Assembly: GCF_052030545.1 (NCBI RefSeq)
Contig: NZ_JBPDIH010000006.1
Span: forward strand, 1 to 64,000
Length of the DNA: 64,000 bases
DNA from: CANMXU01 sp052030545
Lineage (GTDB): Bacteria; Pseudomonadota; Gammaproteobacteria; Enterobacterales; Alteromonadaceae
Direction of reading: 5' to 3'
The translations under genes were made by a program, and so were the position numbers. The notes beneath the pieces were generated by a model, which had not been told where the DNA came from, ran no database searches, and saw only the letters and a list, made by a program, of their open reading frames with translations. Positions 8,679 to 18,243 of the stretch are shown here, one piece after another; positions within the stretch are counted from its first letter, which is position 1; every line of letters begins with the position of its first letter.

Positions 8679-9410
8679 TTACTCTGTACGAGTAATTGTG
8701 ATACTTACGGTAGGGTTATCAAAACGATGTGCTTGTGTTAATACCGATAATGCTAAACCATCATCCACACTTACCACACCAGGGTGCATGGCAACAAAAT
8801 CAACATCGTCGCGCGCTGCATTAAATCCTTCCCCACCACCAGCAGGTCCCGGAATAGTTGCCATTTGCTCACTATTTTTCTCGGTACCTGAATCATAGGA
8901 ACGGGTTCGCACAGAAATACTTTCACCCACCGCCATATTACTAATATCCATGGCGTTAATACCGGTAAAGGCGTCATTGGTATTTACCAACATAGTGGCA
9001 ACCGATAACATTTGTGGCGCTGTATCTTCAAGGCTAACAGAAATAGTTTCACTCATGCCAGGCATAATAACGCCAGCACCACCACTTCCCGCTAGCACAT
9101 TACTCTCTGCTAACAAAGCACTGTTGTCACCACTTTCAGCAAGCGTTTCTAAGGCAACACTTGCTGGGCTACCAATTTCCCAAAACTTGCCTTCATTGTG
9201 CAGTGCGACTGCAACTGGCGATATTGGTTGCGCATAAGTTAAGTTGGTTACGCTGACATCATACTGATAAACCATAGGCTCTGGTTCTGGCGGCGGAGTT
9301 GGCTCAGGTAAATCATTATCGTTATCGCTACAAGCACTCACCATCAAACCAAGACAACTGGCTAATACCAAAGTAATTTTTGAATTTTTTCGGGTATGAA
9401 TATTCATCAT
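8679..9410 (-). CDS. spondin-domain lipoprotein
   Basis: A 243-residue exported protein. The signal peptide ends in a lipobox-like VSAC, followed by an acidic, proline-rich linker (PEPTPPPEPEPM), so it is probably tethered to the outer membrane. The rest is a spondin_N domain, recognisable from the VTNLTYAQPISPVAVALH start, the MPGMSETI and NTNDAFTGIN segments, and the ITITRTE end. Bacterial spondin domains are found in surface or biofilm proteins, but a general role is not established. A second spondin gene lies 6 bases upstream, and a strong ribosome binding site (AGGAGG) precedes this start. The pair are related and probably arose by duplication. Confidence 0.85.
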   Translation of the reverse strand: MMNIHTRKNSKITLVLASCLGLMVSACSDNDNDLPEPTPPPEPEPMVYQYDVSVTNLTYAQPISPVAVALHNEGKFWEIGSPASVALETLAESGDNSALLAESNVLAGSGGAGVIMPGMSETISVSLEDTAPQMLSVATMLVNTNDAFTGINAMDISNMAVGESISVRTRSYDSGTEKNSEQMATIPGPAGGGEGFNAARDDVDFVAMHPGVVSVDDGLALSVLTQAHRFDNPTVSITITRTE

Positions 9411-9416
9411 AGCCTC

Positions 9417-10115
9417 CTACATTACGGTAACGGTTACACGTGCCACAGGGTTTAACCAACGGTGAACACTGCTGTCTAAATCACTTTTGCCACCGGTTAA
9501 ATCATCATCACCTAAGCTACCGCGATGAATATGAACAGTTTCGTTGGCTTCAGTTGTGGTTACACCTGTACCACCGGTACCAGCATCACCACCAGGTGCA
9601 CCTGGAATACCCGGAACACCTGGCATACCGCCGCCGTTAACAATTTCATCGTTAGCTTCAGTGCCCGCGTCATAAGCATTAACCATAACTGTGTAAGTAC
9701 CGGCTTCAGTTGGAATTGGCCACGCATTTAAACCAACAAAACCATCGTTAGTTGGCAATAACATCGTTGTAATAGAAAGATGGGTATTGGTATCGGCAGT
9801 CATTAAACTTGTTGTGGTCGACGTGCCCGGCATTAACATGCCGCTTGCTGGGTTTTCAACAATATCTGCGCTAGCTGTAGTTAACATAGTGGCTAAGCCA
9901 GAAATGTCACCGCCTTCTGCCATTGCTTGTAATTCAGCACTGGCGGCTTCACCGACGTTAAATAGAGAAACATCGCTAGTATGAGCACCAACAAGAATTG
10001 GCGTATAAATTAAGCCTTGAGTAAGGTTAGTAATTGAAATTTCGAGTTGTTGTGCTGAAGTGAAAGTGCTGATTGTGGTTAAACCAAGCGCCATCGCTAA
10101 TTGAAATGTTTTCAT
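9417..10115 (-). CDS. spondin-domain secreted protein
   Basis: A 232-residue protein with a cleavable signal peptide (about 1-21, TFTSAQ) and no lipobox, then a spondin_N domain. LTQGLIYTPILVGAH, MPGTSTT and NDGFVGLNAWP correspond to segments of the neighbour downstream. A glycine/proline-rich insert at about 161-184 contains GVP-GIP-GAP triplets, like a very short collagen-type Gly-X-Y run. It is the first gene of the spondin pair, and both lie upstream of the two-component system. Secretion and surface function are inferred. Confidence 0.85.
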   Translation of the reverse strand: MKTFQLAMALGLTTISTFTSAQQLEISITNLTQGLIYTPILVGAHTSDVSLFNVGEAASAELQAMAEGGDISGLATMLTTASADIVENPASGMLMPGTSTTTSLMTADTNTHLSITTMLLPTNDGFVGLNAWPIPTEAGTYTVMVNAYDAGTEANDEIVNGGGMPGVPGIPGAPGGDAGTGGTGVTTTEANETVHIHRGSLGDDDLTGGKSDLDSSVHRWLNPVARVTVTVM

Positions 10116-10268
10116 AATTTTTCCCTTGTTACTGAATTAAAATCAACTTCAGTATGCAAAGGAAACATCGCAATTTTTTCACGAAAACATCACAAATTTA
10201 TCACAAAAATATTGTGTAAAAATGATGAAATTTTTTCTGCAGTAGTGCGTTCTCTTTAAGGTTAACGC

Positions 10269-10475
10269 CTAAGATTTTTTTGTGCTAAAGCGCGCTAGGG
10301 TTACCGATTTAAGTAAACGTTTTGGTTTGCTAATTTCAAACCATTTATAGATAATTAGAGCAGCAGAAAATAATGCGATCACAGCGGCAGCAGGCAATGG
10401 CATAGCGCCTACCAACAAACCGACAATAAGAAAAAACACAACGATACTCGTCGCTTGCCAAACAGTTTTTTTCAT
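10269..10475 (-). CDS. small two-helix membrane protein
   Basis: A 68-residue protein with two hydrophobic helices (about 7-27 and 27-45, broken by PLP) and a very basic tail (KPKRLLK, FSTKKS). The start at 10475 is chosen because GAGGT precedes it at normal spacing; a longer frame to 10592 would add a non-hydrophobic leader and has no such site. I do not recognise a family. It stands alone between the spondin genes and the divergent YjdF-like gene. Confidence 0.5.
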   Translation of the reverse strand: MKKTVWQATSIVVFFLIVGLLVGAMPLPAAAVIALFSAALIIYKWFEISKPKRLLKSVTLARFSTKKS

Positions 10476-10685
10476 CAGATACCTCACAAAAACCGACGAT
10501 AATTTATTAGTGTTAATTTTAAATTTTTTCCCTTTAAGAAAAAGTAAACACTTGTAATAGCAAGCTGTAACATTGTTATCAGGCAATAACATTTAACAAT
10601 TAATTCGTGAGTTTCTCAGCATAAAAACTTATGTTAGGCTGATTGAATTACCGCTAAAAACATCGCGTTTAACTCGGAGTTACAC

Positions 10686-11288
10686 ATGTATAAAAACCTA
10701 TGGATGGTTATTTTTGTTGTTGTATTAGTTTGGTCAGGCATTAACCCTAAAGACCAATTCACTTGGTTTTTAGAAGTATTACCGGCGATGATAGCGGCCT
10801 TGTTAATGTTATTTACTTATCAAACATTTAGGCTAACGCCGGTGCTGTACTTTTGGATTCTTGCCCATTGTATTGTGCTGATGGTTGGCGGTCATTATAC
10901 CTATGCTGAAGTGCCATTATTCGACACCATTAGAGACTGGCTTGGTAGCGATAGAAATAATTACGACAAAGTTGGTCATTTTTTCCAAGGCTTTGTACCC
11001 GCATTAGTTGCCAGAGAAATTCTACTGCGCAAACATGTTGTTAATGGCGGTAATTGGTTAGCGGTTATTATTGTTTCAATCTGTTTGGCCTTTAGTGCTT
11101 TTTATGAATTAATAGAATGGTGGGTCGCGATTGCATCAGGTGAAGATGCAGAGGCCTTTTTAGGCACCCAAGGATATGTTTGGGACACCCAATCTGATAT
11201 GGCATTAGCGTTAATTGGCGCAATTTCTTGTTTAATTTTTCTGGCGAAATATCACGATAAACAACTAAAAAAATATAATCATGTTTAA
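10686..11288 (+). CDS. DUF2238 (YjdF-like) inner membrane protein
   Basis: A 200-residue protein with about six membrane helices. The DUF2238 signature is clear: YDKVGHFFQGFVPALVAREI near residue 98, then FYELIEWW and the GYVWDTQSDM segment near 160. The family includes Escherichia coli YjdF, whose function is unknown. Conserved His, Glu and Asp residues at helix ends may bind a metal, but that is speculation. AACTCGGAGT upstream provides a ribosome binding site. Confidence 0.85.
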   Translation: MYKNLWMVIFVVVLVWSGINPKDQFTWFLEVLPAMIAALLMLFTYQTFRLTPVLYFWILAHCIVLMVGGHYTYAEVPLFDTIRDWLGSDRNNYDKVGHFFQGFVPALVAREILLRKHVVNGGNWLAVIIVSICLAFSAFYELIEWWVAIASGEDAEAFLGTQGYVWDTQSDMALALIGAISCLIFLAKYHDKQLKKYNHV

Positions 11289-11372
11289 CAAATTCGCGTT
11301 TTACATAAGCTCAATTACACTTACATTTAATAATAAATAAGGTGTTATACCAACTTGATTAAGGAAGAGCAC

Positions 11373-11801
11373 ATGGGACATTGCTATCAAAAAATTGAAA
11401 TTAATTGCCCAATTGAGCAGGTCTGGCAAACGTTAAGTAATTTTCATGATATGTCGTGGGCACCGGGTGTGGTGAATGATGTCACCATAGTCGGTGACAA
11501 AGGGCCTTTCGAGCGAGGTTCACAGCGTATTCTTAATAATCTTTTCCACGAAACCCTGATTGTTATTAATGCCAAGGACTATAGCTTTTCATACAGTATT
11601 GATGACGGTCCGGGCCCTATTGCCAAAAACGAAGTCGACAACTATGTTGGCGTGGTTAAGCTAACAGAGCTAACCGCAGGTACTTTAGTTGAGTGGGGTT
11701 CAAGCTTTGACAGCGGCAACGAAAGCCAAGTCATCGATTTTTGTAACCCTATTTATGCTGCTCTGCTTAATGCCCTTAAAATACACCTTACACCTGCATA
11801 A
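11373..11801 (+). CDS. SRPBCC family protein
   Basis: A 142-residue single-domain protein of the START-like/polyketide cyclase fold. It opens with a strand (CYQKIEINCPIEQVWQTLS) and the usual loop ending in DMSWAPG, and closes with a long C-terminal helix. Such proteins bind hydrophobic ligands in a central cavity; the ligand here cannot be read. An in-frame TTG at 11355 would add six residues, but AAGGAAG just before the ATG at 11373 marks that codon as the start. It follows the YjdF-like gene on the same strand. Confidence 0.8.
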   Translation: MGHCYQKIEINCPIEQVWQTLSNFHDMSWAPGVVNDVTIVGDKGPFERGSQRILNNLFHETLIVINAKDYSFSYSIDDGPGPIAKNEVDNYVGVVKLTELTAGTLVEWGSSFDSGNESQVIDFCNPIYAALLNALKIHLTPA

Positions 11802-11818
11802 CACTGATAAATAACACA

Positions 11819-12538
11819 TTACGGGAAGATACCGACAACTTCCTGAGCCGTTAGTGGTCGATAGTCACCAGGTGCCAAGCTGCTATCTAATTTGAGCTTT
11901 CCAATACTTTCTCGATGCAATTCAATTACTTGATTTTGAAAACGGCCAAACATACGTTTGATTTGATGATAGCGCCCTTCTACTAAGGTTACTCGGGCAA
12001 CGTATTCAGACACTATCTCTAACATCGCAGGTCGCGTAGTAATGTCTTCGGTGTGAAAGTACATTCCATTAGCAAATGCTTCCACATAATCCACTGTTAA
12101 AGGTTTTGCTAAACGTACCCAATAGGTTTTAGCGACCTTTTTGTCAGGCAACGTTAGTTGTTCAGACCAACGACTGTCGTTAGTTAATAGCACTAATCCA
12201 GAGGTATTTAAGTCTAATCGCCCAACAAGGTGCAGCCCTTGGTAATTTTCACCATCAATTAAATCAAGCACAGTTTTATGGTGCTCATCTTTAGTTGCAC
12301 TTACTACACCGGTTGGTTTATGTAACATTAAATAGCGCGCTTGCTGAGCTTGCAGTACTTTGTCATCAACAACAATCGTCGAGAATTTATCAATAATTAA
12401 ACCGATGTCGTCAACATAACTGCCGTCTACGGTTACGCGTTTTTGCGCGAGTAACATTCGTACATCGCGACGGCTGATCTGACACTTTTCACTGATAAAT
12501 CGATCGAGACGGCCTCGACCTAATGGCTGTTTTTTCAA
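11819..12538 (-). CDS. rsuA: 16S rRNA pseudouridine synthase, RsuA family
   Basis: Predicted to isomerise a uridine in small-subunit rRNA (position 516 in E. coli). An N-terminal S4 RNA-binding domain (about residues 8-55) is followed by the catalytic domain, with the active Asp in GRLDLNTSGLVLLTND. The end, from EGRYHQIKRMF to LAPGDYRPLT, follows E. coli RsuA closely. At 239 residues it is of normal family length. A related paralogue with another uridine target cannot be excluded. It converges with the SRPBCC gene and is divergent from the Tas-like gene. Confidence 0.85.
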   Translation of the reverse strand: MKKQPLGRGRLDRFISEKCQISRRDVRMLLAQKRVTVDGSYVDDIGLIIDKFSTIVVDDKVLQAQQARYLMLHKPTGVVSATKDEHHKTVLDLIDGENYQGLHLVGRLDLNTSGLVLLTNDSRWSEQLTLPDKKVAKTYWVRLAKPLTVDYVEAFANGMYFHTEDITTRPAMLEIVSEYVARVTLVEGRYHQIKRMFGRFQNQVIELHRESIGKLKLDSSLAPGDYRPLTAQEVVGIFP

Positions 12539-12631
12539 AATACTTGGCTCGCGATATCAAGCGCGTCTTGATTTTAGCGGCGCTCTGCTAGAAGATTGAT
12601 AATAATCGCATTATAACCAATAGAGACTGAC

Positions 12632-13684
12632 ATGGAATATTCAATATTAGGTAGCAGCAACTTATCTGTTTCACGGGTATGTTTAGGCACCATGACTTGG
12701 GGCATTCAAAACAACCAGCAAGACGCAAATCAACAACTCGATTATGCCATAAGCCAAGGCGTTAACTTTATTGATACCGCCGAAATGTACCCAGTGCCAC
12801 CTAATGCTGAAACGGCAAATGAAACTGAAAAAATATTGGGTAATTGGCTTAGTCAAAACAAAAGCAAGCGAGAAAAGCTTATCGTCGCCAGTAAAATTGC
12901 CGGAAGCGGTGTGCCGTGGATCCGCAATGGCGGCGCTATCACAGGTGTTGCTGTAGAAAATGCCGTTGATAATTCATTGCAGAGGTTGCAAACCGACTAC
13001 ATCGACCTGTTTCAATTACACTGGCCAAATCGCACCTCGCCACACTTTGGTAAACATTGGCCGAGTCAAATTTCGTTATCAGAAACTGATGCCGAGCTTC
13101 ATAGCGAGCAAATGTTAGATATTTTACAAGGTTTGAACCGCTGCGTTAATGCAGGGAAAATCCGCTTTTGTGGTTTATCTGACGATACACCTTGGGGCAT
13201 AAACACCTACTTAAAGCTCAGTGAAAAGCACAACTTGCCTAAAATGGTATCGATTCAAAATGAATTTAATTTATTGCACGCTAAAGACTGGCCCTACTTA
13301 ATCGAAAACTGTATACATGAAAACATTGCTTATCTGCCATGGTCTCCGCTAGCCGGAGGCATGTTATCTGGCAAATATTTAAATGGTGAGATCCCAGCGG
13401 GAAGCCGATGGACTTTTATGCAGCGCAATGGCCTATTTAGAGATACACCTAGTGCTCATCTAGCAATTGCAGCTTATGCCGATATCGCCAAAAAACATGG
13501 TTACACCCCCGCGCAGCTTGCATTGGCGTGGTGTAACCAAGTCGACGGGGTAACATCAACAATTATTGGTGCAACCTCCCTTGCGCAATTAACTGAAGAT
13601 ATTGCCGCTTTCAACATGCCTTTGAATAAAACAGTACAGGCAGAAATAGAACAAGTATTTAAACAATTTCCTGCCGCGTTTTAA
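12632..13684 (+). CDS. tas: aldo/keto reductase, Tas-like
   Basis: A 350-residue NADPH-dependent oxidoreductase of the aldo/keto reductase fold. The segment TAEMYPVPPNAET, the catalytic Asp/Tyr region near the N-terminus, Lys in ASKIAG and His in LFQLHWPNR are all in place. The length and NWLSQ and LQTDYIDLFQ segments follow E. coli Tas. The physiological substrate is unknown. It stands alone; the 563 bases that follow contain the structured repeat element. Confidence 0.85.
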   Translation: MEYSILGSSNLSVSRVCLGTMTWGIQNNQQDANQQLDYAISQGVNFIDTAEMYPVPPNAETANETEKILGNWLSQNKSKREKLIVASKIAGSGVPWIRNGGAITGVAVENAVDNSLQRLQTDYIDLFQLHWPNRTSPHFGKHWPSQISLSETDAELHSEQMLDILQGLNRCVNAGKIRFCGLSDDTPWGINTYLKLSEKHNLPKMVSIQNEFNLLHAKDWPYLIENCIHENIAYLPWSPLAGGMLSGKYLNGEIPAGSRWTFMQRNGLFRDTPSAHLAIAAYADIAKKHGYTPAQLALAWCNQVDGVTSTIIGATSLAQLTEDIAAFNMPLNKTVQAEIEQVFKQFPAAF

Positions 13685-13725
13685 TTGTAAAACTATTAAA
13701 TGACATACTTAGTCATAGAGGTTAA

Positions 13726-14094
13726 CTAGAGCGTGTTGATCTTTGTGGTATGAATTTTGTCCAATTTAAACGCTTTCTGATCGCGGCACTAACTTGAAGG
13801 CATAGTGGCTCTCGGCTTTGGTTCCAAACGTCGCCCTACCTCCTCAATCCCTTGAGTCGTACGTCTAAAGTTAGTAACAAAGAGCAGGAAGCGTTTAAAT
13901 GGATCCTTCGGACAGCGTTTGTTTGCCATTTCTACTGCGTTGCCCCACATGGATGTGGGGTAAGGTGACTTTGCAGGAGCATAAAGTCTTTATCACTCAT
14001 TTATGTAGAATAACTACACGACAATCGCTCTGCCTTGTATAAATGGCAAACAATTCGCTGCAACAACATACACCAAAGGTCAACACGCTCTAAG
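13726..14094. repeat. 369-bp structured element with terminal inverted repeats
   Basis: The left end (from CTAGAGCGTGTTGATC) is repeated in inverted form at the right end (to TCAACACGCTCTAAG), with about 30 imperfectly matched bases. Inside are two long arms: 13765-13779 pairs with 13885-13899, helped by ACTAACTT/AAGTTAGT, and 13914-13931 pairs with 14041-14059. Small hairpins lie at 13943-13960 (CCCCACA stem), 13968-13988 and 14004-14018. No reading frame of note is inside. This looks like a non-autonomous (MITE-like) element or a mobile structured repeat. No target duplication was recognised. The remainder of the gap up to 14247 is AT-rich and shows nothing else. Confidence 0.75.
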
Positions 14095-14247
14095 CAGCTT
14101 AGGTCGCTTTTTTATTTTTAGAAAACTGGCAATATTAAGATATTTAAGCAAAAAATTGATTTTGCTAATTAAAAATACATTGCAAAGAAAGCACAATAAA
14201 AATAATGTTGACTATACTTTTACTAGAATTGTCATCGGGAAAATATT

Positions 14248-16509
14248 TTGAATAAAGCAATTATCATATTGGCTTTTTTATTTTTTTCTTTTCACTCTTA
14301 CGGACTAGAAAAAGTGAGTTTGCAATTGAAATGGATGCACCAATTTCAATTTGCTGGCTATTACATGGCAAAAGAAAAAGGCTACTTTAACCAAGCCGGT
14401 TTTGACGTAGAAATTATTGAGCGCAGCTTAAATTCGACTCCTATAGACGAAGTATTATCTGGACGAGCAACCTTTGGCGTAGCAGATTCCAGTATTGTAT
14501 TACAGCGCTTGCAAGGCCAACCTGTTGTCATCACCTCAACTATATTTCAAACTAGCCCATTGGTTTATTTCAGCTTAAAAGAAAAAAATATTAAAAGCCC
14601 GTACGACCTTATCGGCAAAAAGGTCATGTACCAGCGCAACATTGACGATGCGCCGTTACAAGCTATTTTGCATATGTTCAATATTGGCGAAAATGACTTC
14701 ACTTTTGTTGAACACAACTTTGATAACTGGGCCTTACTTAACGAAAGTACCGATGTCATGTCGGCATACATCTCGGATCAGCCCTTTCTTTATCAGCAAA
14801 AAGGCTTAGATGTTAATATTATCGACCCTAGCAGCTACGGCATCGATTTTTACGGCGATTTAGTTTTTACCACGGAAGACTATGCCATTAACAATTACGC
14901 CAATATTAACCAATTTTCACAAGCGGTCTATCGCGGTTGGCAATACGCCCTTGATCACCCAGAAGAAGCAATTGATTTAATTTTAAGCCGGTATAAACCT
15001 GGCTTAGATCGAGAGTGGTTACAAAACGAAGCCAAAGCCACTGCCTCGATTATTCGTTATGGTACTGTGCCCCTTGGTACCGTTTATCCCGCAAGATTTA
15101 ACCGTATTGCCAATACGTATAAAGAGCTTGGTATGGCAGAAAAAAATGCTTCAATTGATGGCCTGTTAATTGACGAATACGCCACTAAAAAGTATGAACT
15201 TGATAGAAGCCTTTACTATAGCGGTGCAGCATTAATGTTAGTTTTTGCCAGCTTTATTATTGTGCAATTTTTCTTTAATCGTCGACTTAAAATTGTGGTA
15301 GATAAAAAAACTCAAGCCCTTGAAGCAAGTTATCAAACACAATCTGAACATTTGCAGTTATTACAGTCGAAAAATGACGAATTAATTGAGGCTAAGAAAC
15401 AGGCTGAAGTCGCCAACGATGCAAAGTCAGCATTTGTTGCCAATATGAGCCATGAAATTCGTACGCCGATGAATGGCATACTCGGTAGTTTACAAGTAAT
15501 GCAGCGTTTTAATTTAAACGACGAAGCAAAAGATATGGTCACCACTGCGATATTTTCCTCGCAGTCATTATTAACCATCATCAACGACATTTTAGATTTT
15601 TCTAAAATTGAAGCCGGTAAATTAAGCCTTGAAACCAAGCCATTTAGTTTAAATGATATTGTTGAACTGCTCGACTCTGAGTTAACACCGCTCGCCAAAG
15701 ATAAGCATAATAGTTTAGTGATTGAATACGCCGATAACTATCAAGATGGTTGGCTAGGTGACGCTATTCGTATCAAACAAATTTTGATGAATTTATTGTC
15801 TAACTCGTTAAAGTTTACTGAGCATGGACAAGTGACACTATCTATTTCTCATCAGGAAGATATAGTCAATATCAAAGTAAAAGACACCGGTATTGGCATG
15901 TCCGAAAACGAGTTAAAAGTGCTCTTTTCTCGTTTTGAACAAGCTGATAAATCAATTACCCGTAAGTTTGGCGGTACCGGCTTAGGCATGGCGATCACCA
16001 AAGACTTAGTTGTATTAATGAAAGGTGATATTAATGTTAACAGTGTCGTTGGCCAAGGCACCGAATTTATCTTAAAACTTCCACTAAAGCGAAGTAATAT
16101 CAACCAAGCGCAAGGTTCAATTGAAGGCGAAAATGTTGACCTATCAGGCATAAAAATATTATTAGCGGAAGACAACCGAATCAATCAAAAAATATTCACC
16201 GCTGTTCTTAAACCCACTAAAGCAGAAATCAGCATTACCAACGACGGGTTAGAAACCATTGAATATATGCAAAAGCATACACCTGACATTATCTTTATGG
16301 ATATTCAAATGCCAAAAATGGATGGCATTCAAGCCTGCCAGGAAATTAGAAAAACACACCCTAATATTCCGATTGTTGCACTAACTGCTAATGTAATGAG
16401 CGAAGATGTAAAACGTTATTTAGCCGTTGGCTTCAATCATTGTCTTGCAAAACCGATAGACTTGAAGAAACTTTATCAAATATTAGAAGATGTTGACCTT
16501 TGCTTATAA
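14248..16509 (+). CDS. hybrid histidine kinase with NMT1/THI5-like sensor domain
   Basis: A 753-residue sensor that fuses a periplasmic substrate-binding domain to a kinase. Parts: signal peptide (1-19); NMT1/THI5-like domain (about 22-300; opens LQLKWMHQFQFAGYY, typical for binding thiamine-pyrimidine, riboflavin or similar ligands); membrane helix (about 323-343); coiled coil; HisKA with His402 in MSHEIRTPMNG; ATPase domain; and a receiver with Asp685 in FMDIQMPKMDG. The start is a TTG; no earlier in-frame start preserves the signal peptide. No response regulator or transporter gene is adjacent, so the output is unknown. The ligand is probably a small heterocycle, by family analogy only. 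Confidence 0.9.
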   Translation: MNKAIIILAFLFFSFHSYGLEKVSLQLKWMHQFQFAGYYMAKEKGYFNQAGFDVEIIERSLNSTPIDEVLSGRATFGVADSSIVLQRLQGQPVVITSTIFQTSPLVYFSLKEKNIKSPYDLIGKKVMYQRNIDDAPLQAILHMFNIGENDFTFVEHNFDNWALLNESTDVMSAYISDQPFLYQQKGLDVNIIDPSSYGIDFYGDLVFTTEDYAINNYANINQFSQAVYRGWQYALDHPEEAIDLILSRYKPGLDREWLQNEAKATASIIRYGTVPLGTVYPARFNRIANTYKELGMAEKNASIDGLLIDEYATKKYELDRSLYYSGAALMLVFASFIIVQFFFNRRLKIVVDKKTQALEASYQTQSEHLQLLQSKNDELIEAKKQAEVANDAKSAFVANMSHEIRTPMNGILGSLQVMQRFNLNDEAKDMVTTAIFSSQSLLTIINDILDFSKIEAGKLSLETKPFSLNDIVELLDSELTPLAKDKHNSLVIEYADNYQDGWLGDAIRIKQILMNLLSNSLKFTEHGQVTLSISHQEDIVNIKVKDTGIGMSENELKVLFSRFEQADKSITRKFGGTGLGMAITKDLVVLMKGDINVNSVVGQGTEFILKLPLKRSNINQAQGSIEGENVDLSGIKILLAEDNRINQKIFTAVLKPTKAEISITNDGLETIEYMQKHTPDIIFMDIQMPKMDGIQACQEIRKTHPNIPIVALTANVMSEDVKRYLAVGFNHCLAKPIDLKKLYQILEDVDLCL

Positions 16510-16578
16510 TAAGGCAAAGGTCAATAGACTCTAGTTCTAATGAAAACAAGCTAAAATAGCGACCTCGTTGCAAACTAA

Positions 16579-16612
16579 AAAGCCACAATTAATGAATATT
16601 AATCGTGGCTTT
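16579..16612. terminator. Bidirectional terminator
   Basis: AAAGCCAC and GTGGCTTT form a stem extended by ATTAAT pairing, with T-rich sequence on both sides. It sits between the convergent hybrid kinase and sulfatase genes and can serve both. Confidence 0.85.
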
Positions 16613-16647
16613 AATTTTAATAAGCGATTGAAGAAATTGTGTATTAT

Positions 16648-18243
16648 CTACTTGTCGATTGCTTGACCAACAATCTCATTCACTTCACTTAACAGCTTAG
16701 CTTTAACTTTACGGTTTTCAATATTTGCCGCAACATTGTGCCATTCATACGGGTCATTTTTATGATTATAAAGCTCTTCTTGCCCGTCACTATAGCGAAT
16801 ATAACGCCAATTTTTAGTGCGGTACGAATAGTTTTGTTGAGTAACACCTTTAGCAATAGATGCATAGTTACCAATAACGGATAGTGCACCATTTGGCCCT
16901 TGCCATTGGCCAGTATTTTCTATCAAGCTACGTAAGCTAAAACCACCTAAGTCGCCACCTTGACGGTTCTTTTTATTGCTGCCTTTTAACGATGCGTAAT
17001 CAACTAACGTTGGGTATAAGTCGATTAATGAAACCGGCTGACTAATTTCTTTGATGCCCGCTTTATTGGTTACAGGTCGAACGATTAACGGAATTCGTGT
17101 ACTTTCTTCCCACGGAGAGTTTTTAAAGACATACCCTTTTTCACCCATTTGCCAACCGTGATCGGCGGTAAACAACACCATAGTATTGTTATTTAGTTCA
17201 GGGTGACTTTCTAAAGCTGCTAATACCTTGCCCACTTGCTCATCCATAAAAGTAATACAGGCAAGGTAAGCTTGTAAAAAGTGCTTCATGGCGAGTTCAT
17301 GATCATTGTTGTATGACGCTAGCAAGGTTTCGTAATATCTTAAACCTTTAATATCACTTGGAAAATTATCTTTATAATAAGTATCTTTATTGTCATTTTT
17401 CATCCACGGCGCTAACTCAAGCTCGTCGATTGGAAACATGTCAAAAAAGCGATCTGGCGCATATAAAGGCGTATGTGGTCTCATAAAACCTACGCCCATG
17501 AAAAATGGTTTATCCTGCTGACCTTTAGCAAGTTTATTAATTGCTTTTACAGCCCATTGTGCATGTAATTCGTCTGGCATTAAGTCGCGATCATTTTCAT
17601 TAATATATCGCATCGGTTTTTTATCCCAACCGTATACCCAACCTTTTTTACCTTTTTCACCCGTTGAAATACCACCAGACGATAAACGACCGTACGCACC
17701 GTCAATAGCACCTATAGAACGAAAAGGCTCAGGCACATTAGGTGATGCAATGCTTTTTTCACCATCAAAATACATTGGTCCGTAGTCATGCTTATGCGGC
17801 ATGCCCCAATCTTGCCAGTTTTTAGTTAGACCACCATGCATTAACTTACCGGTACCTAAGGTGTAGTAACCGTTTTCGTTAAATAATTCCATTATGGTTT
17901 TATTGTTCTTTAGCATTTTTTGCTTGTGTTGTGGAATCCAGCCGAAATCTTTCGAATCATGAGGATATACACCGGTAAATAGGCTGTTTCTTGACGGCTG
18001 ACATACAGGAATGTTGGTTTGCATATTAGTGAAACGAATGCCGCTTTTTGCTAAACGGTCAATATTAGGCGTTTTCGCTTGCGGATGACCACCAAAAACC
18101 CCCTGATAATCATTCAAATCATCAACTAAGATCATTAACACATTAGGTTTTTCAGCAGAAACTTTCCCCTCTGAATCTCCATGAGCAAATGCAACTTGAC
18201 TAAAAAGAGCGACCACTAAAAGCAATCGTTTAAAATAAATCAT
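16648..18243 (-). CDS. secreted sulfatase (formylglycine-dependent, S1 family)
   Basis: A 531-residue exported enzyme that should remove sulfate groups from a polysaccharide or other sulfate ester. Signal peptide at about 1-20. Metal-binding Asp pair in LVDDLND (about 41-42). Cys81 in the CxPSR motif (CQPSR) is the residue converted to formylglycine. A second metal-site cluster is FTADHGWQMGEKG. The overall layout is like iduronate-2-sulfatase-type S1 members. No maturase, carbohydrate enzyme or TonB receptor is next to it, so the substrate cannot be read from context. Activity needs a formylglycine-generating enzyme encoded elsewhere. Confidence 0.93.
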   Translation of the reverse strand: MIYFKRLLLVVALFSQVAFAHGDSEGKVSAEKPNVLMILVDDLNDYQGVFGGHPQAKTPNIDRLAKSGIRFTNMQTNIPVCQPSRNSLFTGVYPHDSKDFGWIPQHKQKMLKNNKTIMELFNENGYYTLGTGKLMHGGLTKNWQDWGMPHKHDYGPMYFDGEKSIASPNVPEPFRSIGAIDGAYGRLSSGGISTGEKGKKGWVYGWDKKPMRYINENDRDLMPDELHAQWAVKAINKLAKGQQDKPFFMGVGFMRPHTPLYAPDRFFDMFPIDELELAPWMKNDNKDTYYKDNFPSDIKGLRYYETLLASYNNDHELAMKHFLQAYLACITFMDEQVGKVLAALESHPELNNNTMVLFTADHGWQMGEKGYVFKNSPWEESTRIPLIVRPVTNKAGIKEISQPVSLIDLYPTLVDYASLKGSNKKNRQGGDLGGFSLRSLIENTGQWQGPNGALSVIGNYASIAKGVTQQNYSYRTKNWRYIRYSDGQEELYNHKNDPYEWHNVAANIENRKVKAKLLSEVNEIVGQAIDK

